Shown here: positions 20,202 through 27,707 of the stretch, in pieces
How the letters are laid out: every line of letters begins with the position of its first letter
How positions within the stretch are numbered: position 1 is the stretch's first letter
Translations under genes and position numbers: made by a program
The notes under the pieces: model-generated
The model's database searches: none
Seen by the model: the letters and a program-made list of their open reading frames with translations, nothing else
What the model was told of the DNA's origin: nothing
From: GCA-003244245 sp050700115
Lineage (GTDB): Bacteria; Actinomycetota; Actinomycetes; Mycobacteriales; Pseudonocardiaceae
Direction: 5' to 3'
DNA: 64,000 nucleotides
NCBI GenBank assembly: GCA_050700115.1
Contig: JBOHGG010000009.1
Location: 66,394 to 130,393, forward strand

Positions 20202-23200
20202 TCAGGCCGCAACGGTCCCGTCCGGCGAACCCGCAGTCCACAGCCGGGAATAGGGCCCGCCCGCCGCGAGCAGCTCGGGATGGCGGCCCTGCTCCACGAC
20301 CCGCCCGCCGTCGAGCACGACGATCCGGTCGGCCTTGGCCGCGGTGGCCAGCCGGTGCGCGATGACAATGGTGGTGCGGCGTGCGGCGAGCAGATCCGCG
20401 GCCGCCAGCACCACCGATTCGGTGGCCGGATCCAGCGCAGCGGTGGCCTCGTCGAGCAGCAGCAGGTCCGGCTCGATCAGCTCGGCGCGGGCCAGCGCGA
20501 GTAGCTGCCGCTGCCCGGCGGACAGGCCCTGCCCGCGCTCGCCGACCGGCTGACGGAAGCCGTGTGGCAGCGCCGCGACGGCCGCCAGCGCACCGACCCG
20601 CCGCGCCGCGGCTTCAACCTCGGCCGGACTTGCCTGCGGCGCGCCGTAACTGATGTTGTCCGCGACGTCGCCGCGGAACAGGTGCGCCTCCTGCGGCACC
20701 ACGCCAAGCCGGTGGTGAAACGCCGCTGGGTCGTAACGTTGCAGATCCACTCCGTCGACCAGCACGGTCCCTGCGACCGGGTCATAGAACCTGGCCAGCA
20801 GCTTGACCAGGGTGGACTTGCCTGCCCCGGTGGCCCCTACCAGTGCGACGGTCTCACCCGGCTCGATCCGCAGCGACACCCCAGCCAGCGCGGGTTGCGC
20901 TGCGCCGGGGTAGCAGAAGGTGACGTCCCGCAGCTCCACCTCGCCGCGCAATCGAGCGGGCACCGGCACCGCATCGGCGCCCGGGGCAGGCACCGAGGTC
21001 GGTGTGTGCAGCAGGTCCCGGATGCGCCGCAACCCGACCGCGGCCTGCTGGTAGTTGTCGAAGACCTGGGACAGCTGCTGCACCGGCGCGAAGAACAACC
21101 CCAGGTAGAGCAGGAATGCGACGAGCACACCAGGGGTGACGGTGCCCGCAGCGACCCGGGACGCCGCAACGCCCAGCACTGCGGCATGCGCCAGGTCGGA
21201 GAGCATCGCGACGAACGGGAAGTAGGTGGCGATATAGCGCTGAGCGCGCAGCCGGGTGCGCCGGTAGGCGTCACTGCGAGCGGCGAAATCCTGGGCGGAG
21301 CGTCGCTCCCGGGTGAACGCCTGCGCCACCCGGACGCCGGAGACGTTTTCCTGCAGGTCGGCGTTGACCTCGCTGATCTGCTCCCGGGCCTGCGTGTAGG
21401 CCGCCGACGACCGCTGCCGGAACACCACGGTAGCCGCGATCAGCACTGGCAGGCTGAACATTGCGACCACAGCGAGACCGGGGTCGGTGAGCAGGAGCGC
21501 GGTGGCCACCCCGAACACGGTGAGGATGCTGATCAGCGCCGTGGACAGTCCGGTTTGCAGGAAGGTGGACAGCGCATCCACATCGGTGGTCATCCGGGTC
21601 ATGATCCGACCGGCCATCTCGCGCTCGAAATAGTCCAGCCCGAGCCGCTGCAGGTGCGCGAAGCTGCGCACCCGCAGCAGGTAGAGCAGCGTCTCACCGG
21701 CTCGTGCCGCGACCACCGTCTGGGCTGCCATGACGAGCCAATCGGCGACGATCACTCCGAGCCCGACGAGGACCGCGACGGTCAGCAGGTCTGGCGCTTG
21801 GCGGGTGATGGCGTCGACGGTGAGCCCGCCCAGCGCCGGGAACGCTACGGTCGCCAGCGCGTCGAGCCCGACCAGGACGGCTGTGACGGACAGCCATCCG
21901 CGCACCGGTCGCAACAACCGTCCGAGCCGGAAGTTCGGGTCCGGTGCGGTCGGATCGGTCCCGTCGAGGTGAACCTGGGCGGTTGCCGGAGGTAGCGCGG
22001 CCACCGCCGCGAGCAGTTCCGGGGTCGGCCCGACGCTGCCCACCATGCTGCTCATTCCACCCCGCATGCCGCTCCCCGCAGGCTGCGTTTCTTGGGCTGC
22101 CAGGGTGGGCTGCTGATTGCCGCTGGACTCGCCCGGTGCCTCGGTCAGCGCTTCGCGGGGCCATAGCTGCGCGGTGATGCCGTCCGGTCCTGGTTGCAGT
22201 CCCACCGATGTGACGGCTGTCGCATCTTCGATCACCTCGCCAGGGCCGGCGAGCAGCGCGCGGAACAGCGCGCATCGAGCGGTCAGCTCGGCCTGGGTGC
22301 CGACGTCGACCACCCGGCCGCCGTCGAGCACCGCGACCCGATCGGCCAGCGCGAGTGAGGAGCGGCGGTGCGCGATGAGCAGGGTGGTGCGTTGCGCGGT
22401 CACTGTGCGCAGCGTGGCGTGAATGGTCGCCTCGGTGGCCGCGTCGACCGCGGAGGTCGCGTCGTCGAGCACCAGTATCCGCGGGTTCGACAGCAGTGCC
22501 CTGGCCAGCGCGATCCGCTGGCGCTGCCCACCGGACAGGGTCAGTCCGCGCTCGCCGACGCGGGTGTCGTAGCCCTGCGGTAGTGCGGAGATGAAACTGT
22601 GGGCAGCGGCGGCCCGGGCTGCTCGGTGCACCTCCACGTCGGTGGCGTCCGGGCATCCGTAGGCGATATTGGCCCGTACCGTGTCGGAGAACAGGAAGGC
22701 TTCCTCGAACACCATCCCCACCGCCCGGCGCAGCGACGCCAAGCGCAGCCGCCGCACGTCGATGGTGTCGCCGGGCGGACCGATCCGGATCGCACCCTGC
22801 TGCGCCTCGTAGAAGCGGGGCAGCAGGAGGGAGACCGTGGACTTGCCCGAGCCGGCGGTGCCCACCAGCGCCAGCGTCTCGCCCGGTTCGACGAACAGGG
22901 ACACCCCGTCGAGCACCGGCTCGCTGCGCACGTAGCCGAAGCGCACCCCGTCCAGCTGCACCGCCAGCGGCCCGTCGGGAACATCGATCGCGTCCGGCGC
23001 GTCCCGCACCTCGGGCTGGGAGTCGATCACCTCGTGGACCCGCTCCACACCCGCCCGGGCAAGCTGGGCACTGACCACCAGGTTTGCGATCATCCGGGCC
23101 GGGCTGACGAGCATCGCCAGGTACGCAGCGAACGCCACGAAGGTTCCCAGGCTGATCGTCCCGTTCAGGGCAAGCGTGCCACCCAGGGCGAAAACCCCGA

Positions 23201-23984
23201 CCTGGCCCAGTGAGGGCAACGCGGTCAGGGTGGGGGCGAACGTGGCGGTCAGGCGCGCCGAGCGCATCCGTTCGGCGAACAGTCGCCGGGCCCGGTCCTC
23301 CAGCTGAGACACCGCGCGGGCCTCCTGGCCGAACCCCTTCACCACCCGCACCCCGGTGACGGTCTCCTCGACGTGCTCGGCGATGTCGGCGGCGCGCTGC
23401 TGGGCCGACCAGGTCGCCGGGAACAGCGTCCGCCGGGTCCGGGCGGTGAACAATCCCGCAGCCGGCACCACCACCAGCGCGATCACCGTGAGCAACGGAG
23501 AAAGCCAGAGCATCGCGACCAGCGCGACGGCGAAGAGCACCAACATGCCCGCCACCAGCGGCACCAGCGACAGCAGGCCCTGCACCAGCTGCAGATCGGA
23601 GATCGCCCGGGACACGACCTGCCCGGTACGCAGGCCGTCCTGCTTGGCGCCGTCGAGCTTCTGCACCGCGCGGAACACGGCACGGCGCAGGTCGTGCTGC
23701 ACCGCCAGGGACAGCCACCCGCCGAGGTAGCGGCGGAGGAATGCGGTCCCGAACCGCAGCAGCGCCACCCCGACCAGTGCCGCGACCAGCCAGCCCAGCC
23801 GCTGTGTGGTGCCCGCCACCGCGTCGTCCACCGCGAGCCGGGTGAGCAACGGGATGGTGGCCTCCATGCCGACCCCGACTCCGGACGCGAGCAGCGCAGC
23901 CACGCTGAGGTAGGGGTGACGCCAGCACGCCGATGCGAGCCGGCGGATCCAGCCGCGTCGGTTCGCCTTGTTCTGCTCGGTCAC
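20202..23984 (-). CDS. Fused two-unit ABC exporter with one degenerate ATP site
   Basis: 1260 residues in the order TMD-NBD-TMD-NBD, two type IV (MsbA-like) half exporters in one chain, as in Mycobacterium Rv0194-like proteins. NBD1: Walker A GTAGSGKST (about 372), signature LSGGQRQRIALARAL (about 480), Walker B ILVLDDATSAVD, with Asp in place of the catalytic Glu. NBD2: Walker A GATGAGKST (about 1050), signature LSAGQRQLLALARAE, Walker B LLLLDEATAALD with Glu. In the head-to-tail dimer, the Walker motifs of NBD1 meet the altered LSAGQ of NBD2, so one site is degenerate and one consensus. Substrate is unknown (drug or lipid class). It starts 17 codons before the first helix. Confidence 0.95.
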   Translation of the reverse strand: MTEQNKANRRGWIRRLASACWRHPYLSVAALLASGVGVGMEATIPLLTRLAVDDAVAGTTQRLGWLVAALVGVALLRFGTAFLRRYLGGWLSLAVQHDLRRAVFRAVQKLDGAKQDGLRTGQVVSRAISDLQLVQGLLSLVPLVAGMLVLFAVALVAMLWLSPLLTVIALVVVPAAGLFTARTRRTLFPATWSAQQRAADIAEHVEETVTGVRVVKGFGQEARAVSQLEDRARRLFAERMRSARLTATFAPTLTALPSLGQVGVFALGGTLALNGTISLGTFVAFAAYLAMLVSPARMIANLVVSAQLARAGVERVHEVIDSQPEVRDAPDAIDVPDGPLAVQLDGVRFGYVRSEPVLDGVSLFVEPGETLALVGTAGSGKSTVSLLLPRFYEAQQGAIRIGPPGDTIDVRRLRLASLRRAVGMVFEEAFLFSDTVRANIAYGCPDATDVEVHRAARAAAAHSFISALPQGYDTRVGERGLTLSGGQRQRIALARALLSNPRILVLDDATSAVDAATEATIHATLRTVTAQRTTLLIAHRRSSLALADRVAVLDGGRVVDVGTQAELTARCALFRALLAGPGEVIEDATAVTSVGLQPGPDGITAQLWPREALTEAPGESSGNQQPTLAAQETQPAGSGMRGGMSSMVGSVGPTPELLAAVAALPPATAQVHLDGTDPTAPDPNFRLGRLLRPVRGWLSVTAVLVGLDALATVAFPALGGLTVDAITRQAPDLLTVAVLVGLGVIVADWLVMAAQTVVAARAGETLLYLLRVRSFAHLQRLGLDYFEREMAGRIMTRMTTDVDALSTFLQTGLSTALISILTVFGVATALLLTDPGLAVVAMFSLPVLIAATVVFRQRSSAAYTQAREQISEVNADLQENVSGVRVAQAFTRERRSAQDFAARSDAYRRTRLRAQRYIATYFPFVAMLSDLAHAAVLGVAASRVAAGTVTPGVLVAFLLYLGLFFAPVQQLSQVFDNYQQAAVGLRRIRDLLHTPTSVPAPGADAVPVPARLRGEVELRDVTFCYPGAAQPALAGVSLRIEPGETVALVGATGAGKSTLVKLLARFYDPVAGTVLVDGVDLQRYDPAAFHHRLGVVPQEAHLFRGDVADNISYGAPQASPAEVEAAARRVGALAAVAALPHGFRQPVGERGQGLSAGQRQLLALARAELIEPDLLLLDEATAALDPATESVVLAAADLLAARRTTIVIAHRLATAAKADRIVVLDGGRVVEQGRHPELLAAGGPYSRLWTAGSPDGTVAA

Positions 23985-24032
23985 GATCGCCAGGTTAGGC
24001 GGCGACCCCGACAGCGGGGACGACAGGAACGA

Positions 24033-24545
24033 TCAAGCTCGGGGGTGTTCGCCTCGCCGCAGGTGAGGCATGGCGGCCGCGTGCTCGGTCACCTCGGTCC
24101 GAGGCATCGCCGCGTTGTCGGTCTCGCCGCGCTGGAACCGATTGTCCACGGCGGCCTGATCGGCGGCAGGGGCGCCAAGCTGGCGCGGCACCACCAGCAC
24201 CTGGCGCGGTCGGCGGAACGGATGGGACTTCTGAGCGGGGCGCTCGATCGGCTCCGTCCCGTCGCCGATGAGGTGCCGGTGTGCGGTCACCCACACCTCG
24301 CAGGGCCAGCGGCGACGGCGCAACCAGCCCGAGCACACCGGGCAGCGACCCGTGGGATCCGGCTGGTGTTCGATGAGCAGCCCCCGCCATCCGTCGGTGA
24401 TGGTCCGGATGTGCTTGCGCGCTACCGGTCCCGACAGCGCCGCACCCGCCCGGACGGCCATCTCCTCGACCGCCGCCAGTCGTTCCAACACCGCGCGCCG
24501 CACTCGACGGTCCACCAGCCCACCTCCTCGTCGCCCCCCGACCAC
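24033..24545 (-). CDS. Hypothetical protein with a zinc-ribbon-like centre
   Basis: About 170 residues; start uncertain (an internal start near VDRRVRRAVLERLAAV is possible). An Arg/Ala-rich helical N-terminus is followed by LLIEHQPDPTGRCPVCSGWLRRRRWPC (residues about 57-83), giving Cys-x2-Cys and a third Cys, then HRHLIGDG and a low-complexity C-terminus. The LL-x-x-H-x5-G-x-C-x2-C arrangement is also found in the protein at 57005-57373, so both may belong to one small-protein family of this order. No function can be assigned. It lies 48 bases upstream of the exporter gene, on the same strand. Confidence 0.6.
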   Translation of the reverse strand: MVGGRRGGGLVDRRVRRAVLERLAAVEEMAVRAGAALSGPVARKHIRTITDGWRGLLIEHQPDPTGRCPVCSGWLRRRRWPCEVWVTAHRHLIGDGTEPIERPAQKSHPFRRPRQVLVVPRQLGAPAADQAAVDNRFQRGETDNAAMPRTEVTEHAAAMPHLRRGEHPRA

Positions 24546-24768
24546 CCGAGGGCGAACCTGTCAGGCATAACGATCCGGCCCAAACGTCGTCACGCCTCAG
24601 GGCATTGTTCTACCGGACTTCGCTCGTGGACTTAACCCCTCCGCAACGGCGTCACCCCTTCACCGAGGCGCACGCGCCCCGATCTACCCCCAGAGGTGGG
24701 CGGCCGAGGTTGGCGAGGCCAAAATGGCCGAGTCCCACCACGCCGAGATCGAAGCCGAGGAGGACGCC

Positions 24769-24960
24769 ATGCGCGTCGAGGTGGACCCGAACATCTGCGA
24801 GGGCCACGGTCAGTGCAACGCGGTCGCGCCTGAGGTCTATGACCTCGACGACGGCGGGTACTGCCTGATCCGCAACCCGGAGGTCGAGCCAGATCTGGAG
24901 CACCACGCCGAGGAAGGCGCCCTGGCTTGCCCAGTGCGGGCCATCACCGTCACGCGTTGA
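24769..24960 (+). CDS. 3Fe-4S ferredoxin
   Basis: 63 residues. The cluster ligands form C-x5-C (NICEGHGQC) and a distal C-P (ALACPVRAITV), the three-cysteine pattern of actinobacterial [3Fe-4S] ferredoxins that feed electrons to cytochrome P450s. No P450 or reductase lies in the window, so its partner is elsewhere. GAGGAGG at 24757-24763 fixes ATG 24769 over the in-frame ATG at 24724. The RibD-like reductase gene starts 19 bases later on the same strand. The 223 bases upstream contain no other gene. Confidence 0.93.
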   Translation: MRVEVDPNICEGHGQCNAVAPEVYDLDDGGYCLIRNPEVEPDLEHHAEEGALACPVRAITVTR

Positions 24961-24979
24961 CTGTGCCCACGGTCGGCCC

Positions 24980-25666
24980 GTGACGCACCGCCCGCACGTC
25001 CTGGTCTCGGTGGCGATGTCCATCGACGGCTACATCGATGACATGCGGGATGCCCGGTTGCTGCTGTCCAACCAGGAGGACCTCGATCGGATCGATGAGG
25101 TGCGCGCCGGCGTCGATGCCATCCTGGTCGGAGCGAACACGATCCGGCGCGACAACCCTGCGCTGCTGGTCCGCTCCGCGGAGCGTCAGGGGGGGCGGAT
25201 CCGGCGTGGCCTGGCTGCGCACCCCATGAGGGTCACGCTGACTGGCGGCGGGGATCTGGACGCCACAGCACGGTTCTTCTCCTGCGGTCACATCGACAAG
25301 CTCGTCTACACCCGTGATCCGGTCGCGCCGGCCCTTCGCGAGGCGATTGGGGATGTCGCGACCGTGGTGGCAGCCGGAGAGTCGATCGACCCCGGCGTGG
25401 TGCTGGACGACCTCGGCACGCGCAATGTCGAGCGCCTGCTGGTCGAGGGCGGGGGCCGGGTCCACACGCAGTTCCTCGGTGCGGGCCTTGTGGACGAGCT
25501 TCACCTCGTGATCGCGCCGTTCTTCGTCGGCGAGCGTGATGCCCCCCGGTTCGTGCATCCCGGCCGGTTCCCGCAGAGCCCCGAGCATCCGATGACACTG
25601 GCCCAGACCCGGCAGATCGGGGACCTCGTCCTGCTTCGCTACCTCGCCACCACCACCGGCCGATGA
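24980..25666 (+). CDS. RibD C-terminal-type (pyrimidine) reductase
   Basis: 228 residues with a dihydrofolate-reductase-like fold. It opens HVLVSVAMSIDGYIDD and has VDAILVGANTIRRDNP, RLLVEGGGRVHTQFL, and DELHLVIAPFFVG, the marks of the reductase half of RibD, which reduces a ribosyl-aminopyrimidine with NADPH. Its stop overlaps the start of the deaminase (ATGA), so the two RibD activities are encoded as separate, translationally coupled genes in the reverse of their order in fused RibD. No other riboflavin gene is nearby. A role in riboflavin synthesis or in modified-pyrimidine metabolism is possible. Confidence 0.9.
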   Translation: MTHRPHVLVSVAMSIDGYIDDMRDARLLLSNQEDLDRIDEVRAGVDAILVGANTIRRDNPALLVRSAERQGGRIRRGLAAHPMRVTLTGGGDLDATARFFSCGHIDKLVYTRDPVAPALREAIGDVATVVAAGESIDPGVVLDDLGTRNVERLLVEGGGRVHTQFLGAGLVDELHLVIAPFFVGERDAPRFVHPGRFPQSPEHPMTLAQTRQIGDLVLLRYLATTTGR

Positions 25667-26115
25667 CGGGCGATCGGGACCGCGAGCATCTGCAGCATGC
25701 GATCGAACTCGCGCAGCGCTGCCCCCGGTCGCAAACCGCGTTCTCGGTGGGCACGGTGATCATCAACGGCGACGGCGCCGTGCTCGCCACGGGTTACTCC
25801 CGCGAGACCGATCCGCACGACCATGCCGAGGAGGCTGCGTTGGCCAAGCTCACGCCCGACGACAGCCGGCTGCCCGCAGCCACCCTCTATAGCTCGCTCG
25901 AACCGTGCAGCACCCGCGCTTCGCGACCCCGCAGCTGCACTGAGCTCATCCTCGCCACCGCGATCCCGCGGATCGTCTTCGCCTGGCGCGAGCCCGACCT
26001 GTTCGTCGACTGCCAGGGCGCCGAACTCCTCCGCGCCGCTGGCCGGGAAGTCGCGGAGGTATCCGAGCTGGCCCACCTGGCGCGCCGTACCAACCAACAC
26101 CTGCTTGAGCCCTGA
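25663..26115 (+). CDS. RibD N-terminal-type deaminase
   Basis: 150 residues of the cytidine/deoxycytidylate deaminase fold. Zinc ligands and the catalytic Glu are visible in DPHDHAEEAAL and in LEPCSTRASRPRSC (Cys-x9-Cys). FSVGTVIINGDGAVLATGYSRE is the usual first strand and loop. It is likely to deaminate a 2,5-diaminopyrimidine ribosyl phosphate or a related base, with the coupled reductase acting next. It starts at ATG 25663 inside the stop of the reductase gene. The spacing between the last two Cys is one longer than I expect for classical RibD (x8). Confidence 0.9.
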   Translation: MTGDRDREHLQHAIELAQRCPRSQTAFSVGTVIINGDGAVLATGYSRETDPHDHAEEAALAKLTPDDSRLPAATLYSSLEPCSTRASRPRSCTELILATAIPRIVFAWREPDLFVDCQGAELLRAAGREVAEVSELAHLARRTNQHLLEP

Positions 26116-26206
26116 GCGCTGGGCCGCGGCGGTCACGGATAGTACGGTCTCCGGGTTGGGAGGAGGGATCCGTCACGGTGAGCAGCGTCAAGCAGAGCCG
26201 GTCCCA

Positions 26207-26719
26207 GTGAGGCGCGGTGCTGTTCTGGTGGCCGCGCTGGGAGTGCTCGCGGCTGGCTGCGGCTCGCAGGTGTCGGGGGTTCCCGTACCGCCCGCGGTGG
26301 CCGATGCCAGCCAGGTCGATATGTGCACCATCCTGTCCGACAAGGAGCTGGGCGGGCTTGGCGTCAAGCAGGACACCCGCGAGGCATTCGACGAGGTGGG
26401 CGTGGTCGGATGCCAGTGGGTGGGCGAGCCGTTCACGCTGAGCATGGACCGGGACAAGAACACCCTCGCCTCGTATCAGACTCGCCGTGATCCGGCATTC
26501 GTCAGCTTCGCGGACAACACGGTGAACGGCCGGGCCGGGACTCAACTCGTGCTGGACCGTGGCGGCTCGCAGTGCACGCAGTTGATGGACGGCGGCCCGG
26601 TGTCGCTGACGGTGAGTGTGGCAGCGTCGTCGACCTTGGGTCCGCCGATCGATGCCTGTGCCGAGGCGCTACGGATCGCCCAGATGATCGAGCCTCGGTT
26701 GCCCAAAGCGGGGGGTTAG
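26207..26719 (+). CDS. DUF3558-type lipoprotein
   Basis: 170 residues. The signal peptide ends at LAAGC (Cys 18), so it is exported and lipid-anchored. The mature part has paired Cys motifs (DMCTILSDKEL, VVGCQWVGEPF, SQCTQLM, DACAEALRIAQMI) of the DUF3558 family, common in mycobacteria and Pseudonocardiaceae and of unknown role. The start is GTG 26207; no strong ribosome site is seen, and a codon or two either way is possible. A palindromic element (26767-26824) follows the stop by 47 bases. Confidence 0.85.
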   Translation: MRRGAVLVAALGVLAAGCGSQVSGVPVPPAVADASQVDMCTILSDKELGGLGVKQDTREAFDEVGVVGCQWVGEPFTLSMDRDKNTLASYQTRRDPAFVSFADNTVNGRAGTQLVLDRGGSQCTQLMDGGPVSLTVSVAASSTLGPPIDACAEALRIAQMIEPRLPKAGG

Positions 26720-26766
26720 GCAGGCCGACCCCGCCCTTGCCCGGGTACTCCCGGTCACTGTGTGCC

Positions 26767-26824
26767 GTGAACTCGACGGGGGCGACGTCCCCAGTGTTCG
26801 AAACGTCGCTGCGGTCGAGTTCAC
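26767..26824. repeat. 58-bp palindromic element, copy A
   Basis: The left arm 26767-26788 (GTGAACTCGAC then GGCGACGT) and right arm 26803-26824 (ACGTCGC then GTCGAGTTCAC) are imperfect inverted repeats of 22 bases around a 14-base loop. Copies B (41846-41903) and C (42468-42526) have the same arms and loop size. It lies between the DUF3558 gene and the MerR gene. Confidence 0.85.
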
Positions 26825-26868
26825 GTCGGTGGCACACTTTCGCGGCGGAACGATCTTTACGGTATTTG

Positions 26869-26878
26869 ATGTTACATG
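26869..26878 (+). promoter_or_regulatory. Operator-like palindrome upstream of the MerR gene
   Basis: ATGTTACATG contains ATGT-T-ACAT, a nine-base palindrome, 22 bases before the MerR start. The same ten bases recur at 27675-27684 before the membrane-protein gene, with similar upstream bases (ATTTG versus ATTCA). It probably binds the MerR-like regulator. Confidence 0.6.
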
Positions 26879-26899
26879 TGAAGCGGTAATATCGGGCGC

Positions 26900-27658
26900 G
26901 TGGCTGCTCCCGACACCGACCTGACCATCGATCAGCTCGCGGCGCGCACCGGGATGACGGTGCGCAACGTCCGCTCGCATGCCAGCCGCGGGCTGCTGCC
27001 GCCGCCGCAGCTGCGCGGCCGGACCGCCTACTACGGTCCCGACCACGTCGCTCGGCTGCAGCTCATCGCCGGGTTGCAGCAGCAGGGCTTCTCACTGGCC
27101 GCGATCGAGGCGGTGGTGCAGCAGACCCCGGCTGGATCGGCTGAGCAGGCGCTCGCCTTCTATCGGGGCGTTCTGGCTCCCTGGCAGCCCGAGGACCCGC
27201 AGGAGATGTCCTATGCCGAGCTCGCCGAATGGCTGGGTGTCGAGCCACAGCCCGCGACGCTGGACCGGCTGCATGCCGAGGGGACTCTGGAACCCTTGGG
27301 TCCCGACCGGGTGCGGATCACCAACCCTGCACTGCTGCGGGCCGGGGCTCAAGCGGTGCGGCTGGGCCTGCAGGTCGATGCGGTGATGGCGATGCGACCC
27401 GAGCTGTTGAAGCAGACTCGGGCGATCTCGGAGCTGTTCGTCGGGCTGTTCCGGGACACCGTGTGGCGTGACTATGTGGCGCGCGGGATGCCCCAAGGTG
27501 AGCTGTCCGAGGTCCACAAGGTGGTCGAGGCGCTGCAACCCGTCGCCGCGCAGGCGCTGCTGGCGGCCTTCTGCTCCACCATGCCCGAGGCGATCGAGGC
27601 ATTTGTCCGGGAGGAGTGCGAGCGGCTGGCCGAGGGGGCCGAGCGGAACGACCGATGA
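26900..27658 (+). CDS. MerR-family transcriptional regulator
   Basis: 252 residues. The N-terminal winged helix TIDQLAARTGMTVRNVRSHASRGLLPPP, then RTAYYGPDHVARLQLIAGLQQQGFSL, is typical MerR. The large C-terminal part (about 160 residues) lacks cysteine ligands for metals and could bind an organic effector; it ends in an acidic helix. GTG 26900 is the start. A palindrome ATGTTACATG occurs before this gene and before the next, so autoregulation together with control of the membrane protein at 27708 is likely. The effector is unknown. Confidence 0.9.
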   Translation: MAAPDTDLTIDQLAARTGMTVRNVRSHASRGLLPPPQLRGRTAYYGPDHVARLQLIAGLQQQGFSLAAIEAVVQQTPAGSAEQALAFYRGVLAPWQPEDPQEMSYAELAEWLGVEPQPATLDRLHAEGTLEPLGPDRVRITNPALLRAGAQAVRLGLQVDAVMAMRPELLKQTRAISELFVGLFRDTVWRDYVARGMPQGELSEVHKVVEALQPVAAQALLAAFCSTMPEAIEAFVREECERLAEGAERNDR

Positions 27659-27674
27659 CAAGTGACGGCATTCA

Positions 27675-27684
27675 ATGTTACATG
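27675..27684 (+). promoter_or_regulatory. Operator-like palindrome upstream of the membrane-protein gene
   Basis: ATGTTACATG, identical to 26869-26878, in the 49-base gap between the MerR gene and the membrane-protein gene, 24 bases before the latter's start. It suggests a separate MerR-controlled promoter for the downstream gene. Confidence 0.6.
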
Positions 27685-27707
27685 GATACGTGACAACATA
27701 GCGCCGG

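Noticed and set aside
20562..21995. Long plus-strand frame opposite the ABC exporter
   Set aside because: Shadow of the exporter; rich in Arg, Gln and His and without any domain.
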